From Selenomonas sp963544755 (GTDB lineage: Bacteria > Bacillota > Negativicutes > Selenomonadales > Selenomonadaceae), in the NCBI GenBank assembly GCA_963544755.1, contig CAUUGH010000004.1, positions 1 through 64,000 on the forward strand: a stretch of DNA of 64,000 nucleotides. The letters run 5' to 3'. Positions 8,029-15,661 of this stretch are shown piece after piece (position 1 is the stretch's first letter; each line of letters begins with the position of its first letter). The translations under genes and the position numbers were made by a program. The notes under the pieces are model-generated. The model was not told the DNA's origin. It saw only the letters and a program-made list of their open reading frames with translations, and made no database searches.

Positions 8029-8877
8029 ATGAAGCTTGATTATCATATGCATTTAGAATATGGCTCTTACGATGAAACATGGGCAGAAGGCTTTTTTCAA
8101 GCAGCCGCTGCACGCGGCATCGACGAAATCGGCTTTTCCGAGCATAGCCACACTTTTCCCGAGTTTGCAAAACTTTATTATGACGATCTTATCCTCGATG
8201 ACTCTTTTATAGGAAATATTCAAAAAAAATGGCTAAAGAAAAATAAATTTAAATACACGCTTGCGAAATATTTCGCCTTTATGGAAAAACTCAAGCAAAA
8301 GCATCAGGTAAAGACCGGCATAGAAGTCTGCAATTTTCAAAAACAAGCGGCGGTGGCAGAAATTCTTGCAAAATACGACTTTGACTATGTGATAGGCTCT
8401 GTTCACTTCATTGACGGCTGGGGCTATGACTTAGCTGCAACTAAGCCCAAGTGGGAAAGCACCGCACTTTTTGACATCTACGAGAGCTATACAAAAGAGA
8501 TCGAAAAGCTTTGCAGCCAAAAGCTCTATGATGTGCTTGGACACCCGTTTAACATTCGACTTTTTCGCTATTTACCGGATTTTGACGTAACGCCCTTTTT
8601 AGAGCGCGCCATCTTAGCACTAAAAGATGCACAAATGGCAATAGATGTAAATACAGGCACACTCTACCGCTACCCGATAGCAGAAATATCTCCTTACGAA
8701 GATTTCATGCGGCTGGCAGCGGCAGCAAATATCCCTATAATAACGACATCAGATGCACATAAGCCGGAAGATGCCGGCGCTTATAATGATGAGGCGATCG
8801 CCTATGCAAAACGCTTCGGCTATAAAACGACGCTTTGCTTTACGAAAAGAAAGCGCGACATAGTGCCGCTTGGCTGA
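8029..8877 (+). CDS. PHP-domain phosphoesterase, histidinol-phosphatase-like
   Basis: 282 residues. The PHP metal-binding pattern is clear: DYHMHLE at the N-terminus, FSEHSH near residue 39, IGSVHFID near 122, LGHPFNI near 170 and TSDAHKP near 240. It resembles HisJ, which dephosphorylates histidinol phosphate, but no other his gene is nearby, so a general phosphoesterase role is equally possible. GGGGAAACG provides the ribosome binding site nine bases after the upstream HAD gene, so the two are probably co-transcribed. Confidence 0.82.
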   Translation: MKLDYHMHLEYGSYDETWAEGFFQAAAARGIDEIGFSEHSHTFPEFAKLYYDDLILDDSFIGNIQKKWLKKNKFKYTLAKYFAFMEKLKQKHQVKTGIEVCNFQKQAAVAEILAKYDFDYVIGSVHFIDGWGYDLAATKPKWESTALFDIYESYTKEIEKLCSQKLYDVLGHPFNIRLFRYLPDFDVTPFLERAILALKDAQMAIDVNTGTLYRYPIAEISPYEDFMRLAAAANIPIITTSDAHKPEDAGAYNDEAIAYAKRFGYKTTLCFTKRKRDIVPLG

Positions 8878-9015
8878 TGCCTCTTGCCCTCTTGAAAGAG
8901 ATGTCATTTTTTCGTACAATATAGACTATATATACAAATGTTTATTTGTCGTATAACAGTGCGTCGCCTTTATATGAAAAGCCAAATGTCTGCAAGCTTC
9001 GGGTTTTTGCAAGTT

Positions 9016-9075
9016 TAAGAAAACACTTTCAAAATAAAGTCGCACAGCTGTGCTTAATTTATCCGTGTCGCCTTA
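9016..9075. repeat. Interspersed palindromic element, copy 2 (degenerate)
   Basis: The ends read AAGAAAACACTTTCAAAATAAA and AATTTATCCGTGTCGCCTTAA, a decayed version of the family. It lies between the PHP phosphatase and the exported protein at 9130. Confidence 0.5.
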
Positions 9076-9129
9076 ACAGGGAAAAAGCAAAAATAGTGTC
9101 ATTTCTTTTATTAAAAAGGGGGAGTCAAC

Positions 9130-10062
9130 TTGAAACATATGTGGGAAAAATTATATACGCTGGTGATGGCGGCGCTCTTTGTTGGCGTATTGCCGTATTG
9201 TCAAGCGGCAGCGTCAGAGGTGCCGGACAACTGGTATTGGCTGGCTTCTGATGCAAAATATGGCAAATACTTCGTGCCTGATAAAGTAACTGTCGTAAAG
9301 AGCCTTAACGTCGCCGGCTTGGAAAATGCCGTGCCGACAGTCATTCATGCGTGGGTTAAGACCAGCTTTACCTACGAAGGCGCCAGAGAAACGATTGCAA
9401 GCTACGGCCTTACAGACATCTTGCCCGATCCATCATCGCTTGCTTATAGCGTCGCGCTCGTCGAGGTCAATCCGCAAAACCGCACATTTCGCTACCTTGA
9501 AGAAGATTTTTATGATCAAGACGACAATGTGATTTGGTCAAAGCGTGCGCCGCGCTCGGAAAAAGAAATGAACTCAGAGCAATATGATGAAACATTTTAC
9601 GCAGCGATTGTTGATCGTGTTTTTGGCATGGGCGAATTAGAGCGGCTGACAAGCCCGACGCGCTGGCTAGAGCTTTGGCAGGCGCGTCTTGCAGACGGCA
9701 GCGAAGAAAGTGCGATTGCCGATACCACGACGATGCGTATTAAAGGCGAGCAGCTTTTTTATTGGGAGTGGTTTACGAAAAAAAATGCTCAAGGCGTGGT
9801 AGAAAAAGTAGAATTTAAAAAGCGCATCTTAAATGTGCCGATGGGGACGATCAGCACGAAAAACGGCAAGATCTGGACGCCTACAGCAGGCTGGCAAGAT
9901 TTAGAAGAAACCGATCTAAGCTTTCACGGCATACAAAAAAGTCACAAAGAATACGCAGGGCTATTGCGCCTTCGCACCTATACGGCAAATAATCTTGCAT
10001 GGCTTTATCGCGCAAGCTTAGAGCCGAACGCAAAGCGGCGCATCTTAAAGGACGCAGACTGA
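9130..10062 (+). CDS. Exported protein of a Negativicutes-type family, unknown function
   Basis: 310 residues from a TTG start preceded by GGGGGAG. An N-terminal signal peptide is visible (hydrophobic stretch at about residues 8-25, cleavage near SQAAA/ASE-like residues). The mature protein begins with WYWLASDAKYGKYF, a motif I associate with exported proteins of Selenomonas and Veillonella relatives. It has no transmembrane segment and no catalytic motif I recognise. A shorter exported protein at 30233 shares the VP.N.Y.W..S.A...YF pattern at its mature N-terminus, suggesting a small paralogous family. A palindromic element follows the stop codon. Confidence 0.78.
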   Translation: MKHMWEKLYTLVMAALFVGVLPYCQAAASEVPDNWYWLASDAKYGKYFVPDKVTVVKSLNVAGLENAVPTVIHAWVKTSFTYEGARETIASYGLTDILPDPSSLAYSVALVEVNPQNRTFRYLEEDFYDQDDNVIWSKRAPRSEKEMNSEQYDETFYAAIVDRVFGMGELERLTSPTRWLELWQARLADGSEESAIADTTTMRIKGEQLFYWEWFTKKNAQGVVEKVEFKKRILNVPMGTISTKNGKIWTPTAGWQDLEETDLSFHGIQKSHKEYAGLLRLRTYTANNLAWLYRASLEPNAKRRILKDAD

Positions 10063-10149
10063 AAAACCACTGATAAATAAAGCCGCCCATCTTCACACAT
10101 CTACGCTTAGTAAAGCCGAGCAACTTTATTTTAGCAGTGATTCCCTAAA
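10062..10149. repeat. Interspersed palindromic element, copy 3
   Basis: Ends AAACCACTGATAAATAAAG and CTTTATTTTAGCAGTGATTCC, inverted to each other. It begins at the stop codon of the upstream exported-protein gene. Confidence 0.75.
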
Positions 10150-10209
10150 AGCCGGCGGCTAAAGGGCGCGGCGATTTTTAAGCTGCAATTAGAGGGAAAG
10201 GATTTTTTG

Positions 10210-12009
10210 ATGCAAAATAAATACATTAGAAACTTTTCGATCATTGCCCATATCGACCACGGTAAATCAACTCTTGCCGATCGTCTGATTGAATATACAG
10301 GTACGCTTACCAAAAGAGAAATGGCGACGCAGGTGCTAGACAGCATGGATCTAGAGCGTGAGCGCGGCATCACGATAAAAGCGCAGACCGTGCGCCTGCA
10401 TTATCTGGGAAAAGATGGCGAAAATTACGAACTAAACCTCATCGACACCCCCGGACACGTCGATTTTACCTATGAAGTATCAAGAAGTCTTGCAGCGTGT
10501 GAAGGTGCGCTGCTCGTCGTCGATGCAGCCCAGGGCGTAGAAGCGCAGACGCTTGCCAATGTCTACATGGCGCTAGAGCATGACCTTGAAATAATTCCTG
10601 TGATAAATAAAATCGATCTGTTAAGCGCCGATCCTGAGCGCGTCAAAGAAGAAATAGAAGATACCATAGGCCTTGACGCATCAGATGCCGTCTTGACCTC
10701 GGCAAAAACAGGTCAAGGCATCGAAGAAATATTAGATGCTATCATTAAGCGCATACCGCCGCCGCAAGGAAAAGAAGCCGCGCCGCTTCGCGCTTTGATC
10801 TTTGACTCGTGCTTTGACGCTTATAAAGGCGCTATCGCTAATGTGCGTATAATAGAAGGCAAGATTAAAAAAGGTATGCAGCTAAAAATGATGGCGACCG
10901 AAAAAAGCTTTGAAGTGACAGATGTCGGCTGCTTTCGACCTGCACCTACAGCCTTAGAAGAGCTTACAGCCGGCGAAGTCGGTTTTGTCGCCGGCAGCTT
11001 GAAAAACGTGCGCGATGTCTTAGTCGGCGATACGATAACGGACGCGAAAAATCCCGCGCCTGTACCCTTGCCGGGCTATCGCGGCGTAACGCCGATGGTT
11101 TACTGCGGTCTTTACCCCGTAGATAGCGCCGACTACGACGACTTAAAAGACGCACTTGAAAAGCTGCAATTAAACGATGCAGCATTGATTTTTGAACCGG
11201 AAACCTCAATCGCGCTCGGCTTTGGCTATCGCTGCGGCTTCTTAGGGCTTTTGCACATGGACGTGATACAAGAACGCCTTGAACGTGAATACAGTCTAAA
11301 ACTCATCACGACAGCGCCTTCTGTAGTCTACCACGTCCACAAGACAAACGGCACAATGCTAAAGGTAGATAACCCATCGAAACTGCCGCCTACAACTGAG
11401 ATCGACTTTATCGAAGAACCCTTTGTAAAAGCGACCGTCATCGTGCCAAAAGACTATGTTGGTCCTGTCATGGAAACATCCCAAGAAAAGCGCGGTACAT
11501 TTGAAAGCATGGACTACCTTGATACGAACCGCGTCATGATCATCTATCAGATCCCCTTGAGCGAAATAATTTATGACTATTTCGACCGCTTAAAATCAAC
11601 GACACGCGGCTATGCCTCTTTAGACTACGAACTAGCCGACTATCGTCAGTCGCGCCTTGTAAAGCTTGACATACTCTTAAACGGCGATATAGTCGATGCG
11701 CTATCAACCATCGTCCATGCTGATCGCGCAGCCAAACGCGGCAGACAACTGGCAAAAAAGCTAAAAGATATTATACCGCAGCAAATGTTTGAGATCCCGA
11801 TTCAAGCGGCAGTAGCCAATAAAATCATCGCTAGAGAAAACGTGCGAGCCATGCGAAAAGACGTGCTGGCCAAATGCTACGGCGGCGACATCTCCAGAAA
11901 GCGCAAGCTGCTTGAAAAGCAAAAAGAAGGCAAAAAACGCATGAAAGCAGTCGGCAGCGTCGAAGTGCCGCAAGAAGCCTTCATGGCGATCTTAAAGATC
12001 GACGAATAG
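10210..12009 (+). CDS. lepA: Elongation factor 4 (LepA), translational GTPase
   Basis: 599 residues, the normal length. The GTPase domain has P-loop AHIDHGKST (residues 13-21), switch II DTPGHVDF and NKID. EF4-specific domains follow, ending in the RNA-binding C-terminal domain (KCYGGDISRKRKLLEKQKEG). It acts on ribosomes, back-translocating or remodelling stalled complexes. I chose the ATG at 10210 over the adjacent TTG because GGGAAAGGA is well spaced. It is followed by hemW 33 bases later, the usual lepA-hemW arrangement. Confidence 0.97.
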   Translation: MQNKYIRNFSIIAHIDHGKSTLADRLIEYTGTLTKREMATQVLDSMDLERERGITIKAQTVRLHYLGKDGENYELNLIDTPGHVDFTYEVSRSLAACEGALLVVDAAQGVEAQTLANVYMALEHDLEIIPVINKIDLLSADPERVKEEIEDTIGLDASDAVLTSAKTGQGIEEILDAIIKRIPPPQGKEAAPLRALIFDSCFDAYKGAIANVRIIEGKIKKGMQLKMMATEKSFEVTDVGCFRPAPTALEELTAGEVGFVAGSLKNVRDVLVGDTITDAKNPAPVPLPGYRGVTPMVYCGLYPVDSADYDDLKDALEKLQLNDAALIFEPETSIALGFGYRCGFLGLLHMDVIQERLEREYSLKLITTAPSVVYHVHKTNGTMLKVDNPSKLPPTTEIDFIEEPFVKATVIVPKDYVGPVMETSQEKRGTFESMDYLDTNRVMIIYQIPLSEIIYDYFDRLKSTTRGYASLDYELADYRQSRLVKLDILLNGDIVDALSTIVHADRAAKRGRQLAKKLKDIIPQQMFEIPIQAAVANKIIARENVRAMRKDVLAKCYGGDISRKRKLLEKQKEGKKRMKAVGSVEVPQEAFMAILKIDE

Positions 12010-12042
12010 CCATTAAAAAGGGGGCAGCAAAAAGGCGGCACT

Positions 12043-13179
12043 ATGGAAAAATTCGGTATCTACATTCACATTCCCTTTTGTCGCAGCAAATGCTATTATT
12101 GTAACTTTATCTCCCATGCAGATAAAAAATCGCTGATACCCGGCTATATTAAAGCACTGCGTCGAGAAATTGCAACTTGGAGCAAAGAGCTGCTAAAGAC
12201 GGGAGCTGCGCGTACCATATATATTGGCGGCGGCACACCGACCGTACTTTTGCCAAACGATCTTTTAAGCATCATAAAAGCTGTACGCACCGGCTTTCAT
12301 CTGACAGGCAAAGAAGAATTTACCGTCGAAGCTAATCCCGGCACCGTAGACGCTAGACTTTTAGAAAACCTCCAAGAGGCAGGAGTAAACCGCCTAAGCT
12401 TTGGCGTGCAGACATTTAGCGATACTTTGCTAAAAAATATCGGGCGTATGCATACGGCAAAAGAAGCGGCAAATGCCGTGTGCATGGCAAAAGAAAAAGG
12501 CTTTCGCGTAAGCCTTGACCTTATGTATAACCTACCTGAGCAAACCATTTTCGATCTTAAAGACAGCATAGAAAAAGCCGCATCCTTAGACATCGGTCAT
12601 ATATCCATATATAGCCTTAGCATAGAAGATAGCACACAATTTTCATACATGAAAAAAAAAGGACAGCTAAAGCTGCCGACAGATGATGAAGCAGGCGATA
12701 TGTACGACTATATCCAAGACGCACTGGCAAAAAAAGGCTATTGCCGCTATGAGATCGCAAACTACGCCAAAGATGGCGAAGAAAGTCGCCACAACCTCGC
12801 TTACTGGCAAGATCGCCCCTACATCGGCATCGGAGCCGCAGCCCACTCATACCGAAAAGGGCGGCGCAGCGAAAACGAGCCGGACATCTGCCGCTACATT
12901 GACCGCATCAAAAAAGGGCGTTCGCCGCAAAAAGCAGAAACGCCCTCTACAAGAAAAACGCACATCGAAGAATTTTCGTTTCTTGCGCTTAGAACAGCCG
13001 CAGGCATAAATAAAAAACACTTTTACGCCACCTTTGACTGCAAACTGCAAGAGATCTACGGCGAAGTGATCGAACGCTTAAAGATGGCAGCACTAGTCGA
13101 AGAAACAGCCAAAAGCGTCCGCCTGACGGCGCGAGGAATGAAATTTGCCAACCGCGTCTTTGTAGAATTTTTATTATAA
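12043..13179 (+). CDS. hemW: HemW, radical SAM heme chaperone
   Basis: 378 residues. The radical SAM motif C13-C17-C20 (CRSKCYYC) is followed by GGGTPT and the HemN-like C-terminal domain. HemW proteins are often mis-called coproporphyrinogen III oxidase. They lack the extra N-terminal cysteine of HemN and bind heme for delivery. The position after lepA supports hemW. It links loosely to the heme-type genes nirJ1/nirJ2 8 kb upstream. Confidence 0.92.
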   Translation: MEKFGIYIHIPFCRSKCYYCNFISHADKKSLIPGYIKALRREIATWSKELLKTGAARTIYIGGGTPTVLLPNDLLSIIKAVRTGFHLTGKEEFTVEANPGTVDARLLENLQEAGVNRLSFGVQTFSDTLLKNIGRMHTAKEAANAVCMAKEKGFRVSLDLMYNLPEQTIFDLKDSIEKAASLDIGHISIYSLSIEDSTQFSYMKKKGQLKLPTDDEAGDMYDYIQDALAKKGYCRYEIANYAKDGEESRHNLAYWQDRPYIGIGAAAHSYRKGRRSENEPDICRYIDRIKKGRSPQKAETPSTRKTHIEEFSFLALRTAAGINKKHFYATFDCKLQEIYGEVIERLKMAALVEETAKSVRLTARGMKFANRVFVEFLL

Positions 13180-13257
13180 AAGAAGAACATAAGCTGTATT
13201 TTCTTTAGCTTTTACCTCTTATATACGATAAAAGGAAAAAAGAAAGGAGAGATTTTT

Positions 13258-13440
13258 ATGGATATGAGCATCGCAGCCATGTCAGTTGGCATGAATCAAG
13301 CACGCTATACACAGCAGCTTGGCATCTCCGTCATGAAAATGGCGATGGATACGACCGAAGCCGCCGTAAGCGAGATGCTAGAAGACATGACCGAAAGCCT
13401 AGATAGGGCTGTCGGCAATTATGTCGATATTTCCGTGTAA
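13258..13440 (+). CDS. YjfB-like small motility-associated protein
   Basis: 60 residues with the short amphipathic pattern of YjfB family proteins (M..S..Q......G..VMK..MD). Those proteins are small, are found in flagellated Firmicutes and are of unclear function. AAAGAAAGGAGAG precedes the ATG. With the chemoreceptor at 35449 it hints at a motile organism, but no flagellar genes are in the window. Confidence 0.7.
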   Translation: MDMSIAAMSVGMNQARYTQQLGISVMKMAMDTTEAAVSEMLEDMTESLDRAVGNYVDISV

Positions 13441-13458
13441 AAAACATAACTTGTCACA

Positions 13459-13507
13459 AACCCTTTGATTTTAGCAAGATTTGCGGCTATCATTGCCGCA
13501 TTTGTCT
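13459..13507. repeat. Repeat B, copy 2
   Basis: A partner of 718-766, with about 80 percent identity by eye over about 48 bases. It lies just after the YjfB-like gene and before the type I toxin-antitoxin region. Confidence 0.5.
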
Positions 13508-13577
13508 ACAAAATCACTTGCCTACGATCTCACCGAAGATACGCGCTGTTTTTTGCTGCATATCTTGGGTTAAGAGA

Positions 13578-13611
13578 ACCCGCCTACGGTTGGACGCCGG
13601 AGGTGGGGTTT
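13578..13611. terminator. Bidirectional hairpin at the 3' end of the type I toxin gene
   Basis: An inverted repeat AACCCGCCTACGG / CCGGAGGTGGGGTT around a short loop. A second small hairpin, GGGTTAAGAGAACCC, overlaps its left arm. In holin-like type I toxin loci a similar large GC hairpin ends the toxin mRNA and is shared with a convergent antisense RNA. By analogy it would end both transcripts here. Confidence 0.6.
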
Positions 13612-13612
13612 C

Positions 13613-13684
13613 TTATTTTGCTTTTAAAGCAACGAAGCAACTCGTTACCATGAACATCAACGATAAAAAATCGTACAGTTGCAT
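13613..13684 (-). CDS. Putative type I toxin, holin-like hydrophobic peptide
   Basis: A 23-codon ORF: MQLYDFLSLMF followed by MVTSCFVALKAK. It has one hydrophobic helix and a short Lys-containing tail, like the holin-like type I toxins of Firmicutes (compare the general pattern M..YD.L.LM...G..V..L..K). The ribosome binding site AAAGGGGG lies eight bases upstream and is buried in the hairpin GCCCC-TGAAA-GGGGGC, preceded by a second hairpin GCTAAG/CTTAGC. Such sequestration is typical of toxin mRNAs under translational control. The antisense antitoxin RNA would come from the plus strand. Small size and lack of database support limit certainty. Confidence 0.6.
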   Translation of the reverse strand: MQLYDFLSLMFMVTSCFVALKAK

Positions 13685-13746
13685 AAGCAGCGCCCCCTTT
13701 CAGGGGCTAAGAATCGACCGCTTAGCGTCTTTGTAGCACCGTGTAT

Positions 13747-13755
13747 ATTATAGCA
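13747..13755 (-). promoter_or_regulatory. Extended -10 promoter of the type I toxin mRNA
   Basis: The minus strand reads TATGCTATAAT, an extended -10 element, with only a weak -35. Transcription would start near 13740, giving a 5' leader of about 55 bases containing the two sequestering hairpins. Confidence 0.6.
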
Positions 13756-13830
13756 TACATTCTTGGAAAAAAGCAGAGTTTACCACTTGCTTTTTTCTTT
13801 GCCATACAGTATACTTATTGGGTATCATAC

Positions 13831-13906
13831 GGGGACGTAGCTCAGCTGGGAGAGCGTTCGGTTCGCATCCGAGAGGTCGAGGGTTCGATCCCCTTCGTCT
13901 CCACCA
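13831..13906 (+). tRNA. tRNA-Ala (anticodon CGC)
   Basis: Acceptor GGGGACG/CGTCTCC, D arm GCTC/GAGC, anticodon stem TTCGG/CCGAG with loop TTCGCAT (anticodon CGC), T arm GAGGG/CCCTT with loop TTCGATC, then A and an encoded CCA. A TATACT -10-like box lies about 16 bases upstream. Confidence 0.93.
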
Positions 13907-13913
13907 CTTCGAC

Positions 13914-13945
13914 AAAAAAGATCGGCAAGCTGCCGATCTTTTTTA
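13914..13945 (+). terminator. Terminator after tRNA-Ala
   Basis: A stem AGATCGGCA/TGCCGATCT with loop AGC, flanked by A's and followed by six T's. Confidence 0.9.
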
Positions 13946-13959
13946 TATGAATCGCTCCC

Positions 13960-14018
13960 AAATAAAGTCGCCTGGATTTGCAAAGACGCGCTATATCTTT
14001 ATCGTCAACAAATATTAG
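13960..14018. repeat. Interspersed palindromic element, copy 4 (truncated interior)
   Basis: Shares AAATAAAGTCGCCTGGATTTG and GCGCTATAT.TTTATCG with copy 1 but lacks the outer arms. Confidence 0.5.
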
Positions 14019-14045
14019 CACACACTTGCAAGCTTTTTAGCAAAG

Positions 14046-14095
14046 AAAAAGGGCAGGTCTATGAGCCATATAAGACTCATAGACCTGCCCTTTTC
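14046..14095. terminator. Long-stem bidirectional terminator
   Basis: A perfect 18-bp inverted repeat, AAAGGGCAGGTCTATGAG and its complement, with a ten-base loop. T-rich tails lie on both sides. It ends the minus-strand DUF2922 transcript. Confidence 0.85.
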
Positions 14096-14102
14096 TTGAT
14101 CC

Positions 14103-14315
14103 TTAGACTAACTCTTGATCCTCGCTCGTTCTAATGTAGGCTCTTTTGATCTCCTTAGGGCTAACCCCATGGATCATCAGCGCGTTTTTGTCGATCATAT
14201 CGCGCATGACAGTTTCAGCCTGTGTCTTTGTCAGACCGTCTTTAGGATCTGCAAGACTTACAGTCGCAAGCTGCGTATCTGTTAGCTTAAAAACCAGCTT
14301 TAGCGTCTTTGCCAT
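14103..14315 (-). CDS. DUF2922 family protein
   Basis: 70 residues from the ATG at 14315, eight bases after GAAAGG. A GTG three codons further upstream is possible. The sequence (MAKTLKLVFK..... then V.LADPKDGLT......MRDMIDKNAL) is characteristic of DUF2922. These small proteins are usually encoded next to DUF1659 proteins in Firmicutes, as here. The function is unknown. It is the last gene of a minus-strand set headed by a sigma-like factor. Confidence 0.82.
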   Translation of the reverse strand: MAKTLKLVFKLTDTQLATVSLADPKDGLTKTQAETVMRDMIDKNALMIHGVSPKEIKRAYIRTSEDQELV

Positions 14316-14343
14316 ATCATACACCTTTCTTTCGTTAATCGTC

Positions 14344-14382
14344 TAGGCTTTTGGGGAAGACTTCATCTTCCCCAAAAGCCTA
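14344..14382. promoter_or_regulatory. Perfect 17-bp hairpin between DUF1659 and DUF2922 genes
   Basis: TAGGCTTTTGGGGAAGA and its exact complement are separated by a five-base loop. No T-tract follows on the minus strand, so this may be an mRNA processing or stability hairpin, or a partial terminator that lowers DUF2922 expression relative to DUF1659. Confidence 0.6.
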
Positions 14383-14389
14383 AGGAAAC

Positions 14390-14614
14390 TTACTCTTCTT
14401 CAAGCGTTGCTACGTCTTGGCGCAAGATTGCGTTTACCGTGCGCGACTGTAAGGCGCTTAGCCCTTTGCCGACGGCAAGGAAAGCTGCATCGTCAAGTGC
14501 CGGATTGACGTTTTGCACCGTGCGCCGACTGTAGACCGGCGCACCTTGCTTGTTCGTGCCGGTCTGCACTTTAAGCAGCAGCTTAGTGGCGGCTTTCGTC
14601 TTTTTTACTGCCAT
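14390..14614 (-). CDS. DUF1659 family protein
   Basis: 74 residues from the ATG at 14614, preceded by a strong AGGGGGGTGA. It has the family's basic N-terminus (MAVKKTKAATKLLLKVQTG) and the middle motif RTVQNVNP.....AFLAVG..L. The function is unknown. DUF1659 genes pair with DUF2922 genes in many Firmicutes, frequently next to an alternative sigma factor, as seen here. Confidence 0.82.
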   Translation of the reverse strand: MAVKKTKAATKLLLKVQTGTNKQGAPVYSRRTVQNVNPALDDAAFLAVGKGLSALQSRTVNAILRQDVATLEEE

Positions 14615-14750
14615 TTTCTCACCCCCCTTCGCTTTAAGACATACCGTAAGATGCAAAAATATATCAGTCGATAAAAAAATATTAGCAGACAGCTATTTTT
14701 GCTTTACAAGAAATGAAAAGTTGCCCGATAGCCTTTTTAGCCGTCAACCG

Positions 14751-15329
14751 TCAACCTATAAGAAGCGCAGCTGCGTCATTTTTCAGCTGCTTTTTTAGCT
14801 TTTGCAGCGCACGCTTTTTTACTACAGAGGCATAGGCACCACTAAGCCCGAGCTTTTTTGCGGCATCTTTTAGACTAAGGTCGGCAAAATAAAAAAGTAA
14901 GAGCAGCTTTTTTTCACGGCTAGAAAGCACTTGCATGGCGATGTTAAGCGATTTTTTTCTTTCGATATGTGAAAAATGGCTGCCGGCGGCTTCGTCTTCG
15001 ACTGACTGCCAGTAGCTTTTGCCGCTCTCGTCATCGCCTGGATGCACTTCGCGCTGCCAATAGGCGCGTTCGCGGCGAAAAAAGGTGTAGAGATCGCCAT
15101 AAACGCGCTGTTTGGCAAAGCCTTCAAACGGTACGCCGCGCTCGGCATCAAAATCACGTACGGCGCCAAGAAAACTCTCTTTAGCCGTCTGCAATGCGTC
15201 CTCAAAGACGGTATGTAGATGACGCTGACGTGCCGCACGCAGGAACATTTTTTGAAATTTTTCCAAAAGCTCTCCTAAAGCAGCCGCATTTCCCTTCTGT
15301 GCTGCTAAAACCATGTTGTGGATCGTCAT
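14751..15329 (-). CDS. Sigma-70-like transcription factor (ECF/YvrI type)
   Basis: 192 residues from the ATG at 15329, preceded by AGGTGAGG. The open frame extends 104 codons further upstream but has no better start. The N-terminal half shows a sigma region 2 pattern (ALQTAKESFLGAVRDFD and FEGFAKQRVYGDLYTFFRRE). The C-terminal half has a sigma region 4 helix-turn-helix (LSSREKKLLLLFYFADLSL then DAAKKLGLSGAYASVVKKRA). It probably directs RNA polymerase to a small regulon. The palindrome GAAGAACCGGTTCTTC at 15347-15362 lies in its leader. Confidence 0.8.
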   Translation of the reverse strand: MTIHNMVLAAQKGNAAALGELLEKFQKMFLRAARQRHLHTVFEDALQTAKESFLGAVRDFDAERGVPFEGFAKQRVYGDLYTFFRRERAYWQREVHPGDDESGKSYWQSVEDEAAGSHFSHIERKKSLNIAMQVLSSREKKLLLLFYFADLSLKDAAKKLGLSGAYASVVKKRALQKLKKQLKNDAAALLIG

Positions 15330-15661
15330 TTTCCTCACCTTTCGGTGAAGAACCGGTTCTTCATTTGTATTTGCGCTTGTATCATTGTAGCTAAAGGACT
15401 CTAAAAGCTGCAAAAGGCGAAAGCGTACCGATTCGATGTAATAGCAAGGACAAATGGCTAGCCGGGTTTTTGTAAGGATATATTTACAGCGTGGCTCCTT
15501 GATGGCACCGTCGTCAGAAGCGGCGGTGCAAGTAAGTCTTGTCGCGCTGCTTGACGGCTGAAGATATGCCCTTATAATTTGCTCACAGATCTTTTTAAGC
15601 ACGACAAAAAACGCCGCAGCAAAATGGCTGCGACGTTTCACACGCGGTCGAACATATTATT
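15330..15661. other. Leader region of the sigma-like gene
   Basis: 332 bases without a supported gene. It holds a perfect 16-bp palindrome GAAGAACCGGTTCTTC (15347-15362), next to an inverted CACCTTTCGGTG, and a possible minus-strand -10 TACAAT at 15389-15384. The minus frame upstream of the sigma gene stays open but shows no start with a binding site. Confidence 0.5.

Noticed and set aside
12043..13179. Coproporphyrinogen III oxidase HemN
   Set aside because: The sequence and the lepA neighbour fit HemW. The additional N-terminal cysteine pattern of HemN is absent.
15330..15641. N-terminal extension of the sigma-like protein by 104 codons
   Set aside because: The frame is open, but the extension has no sigma-like sequence and a strong ribosome binding site lies just before the internal ATG at 15329.
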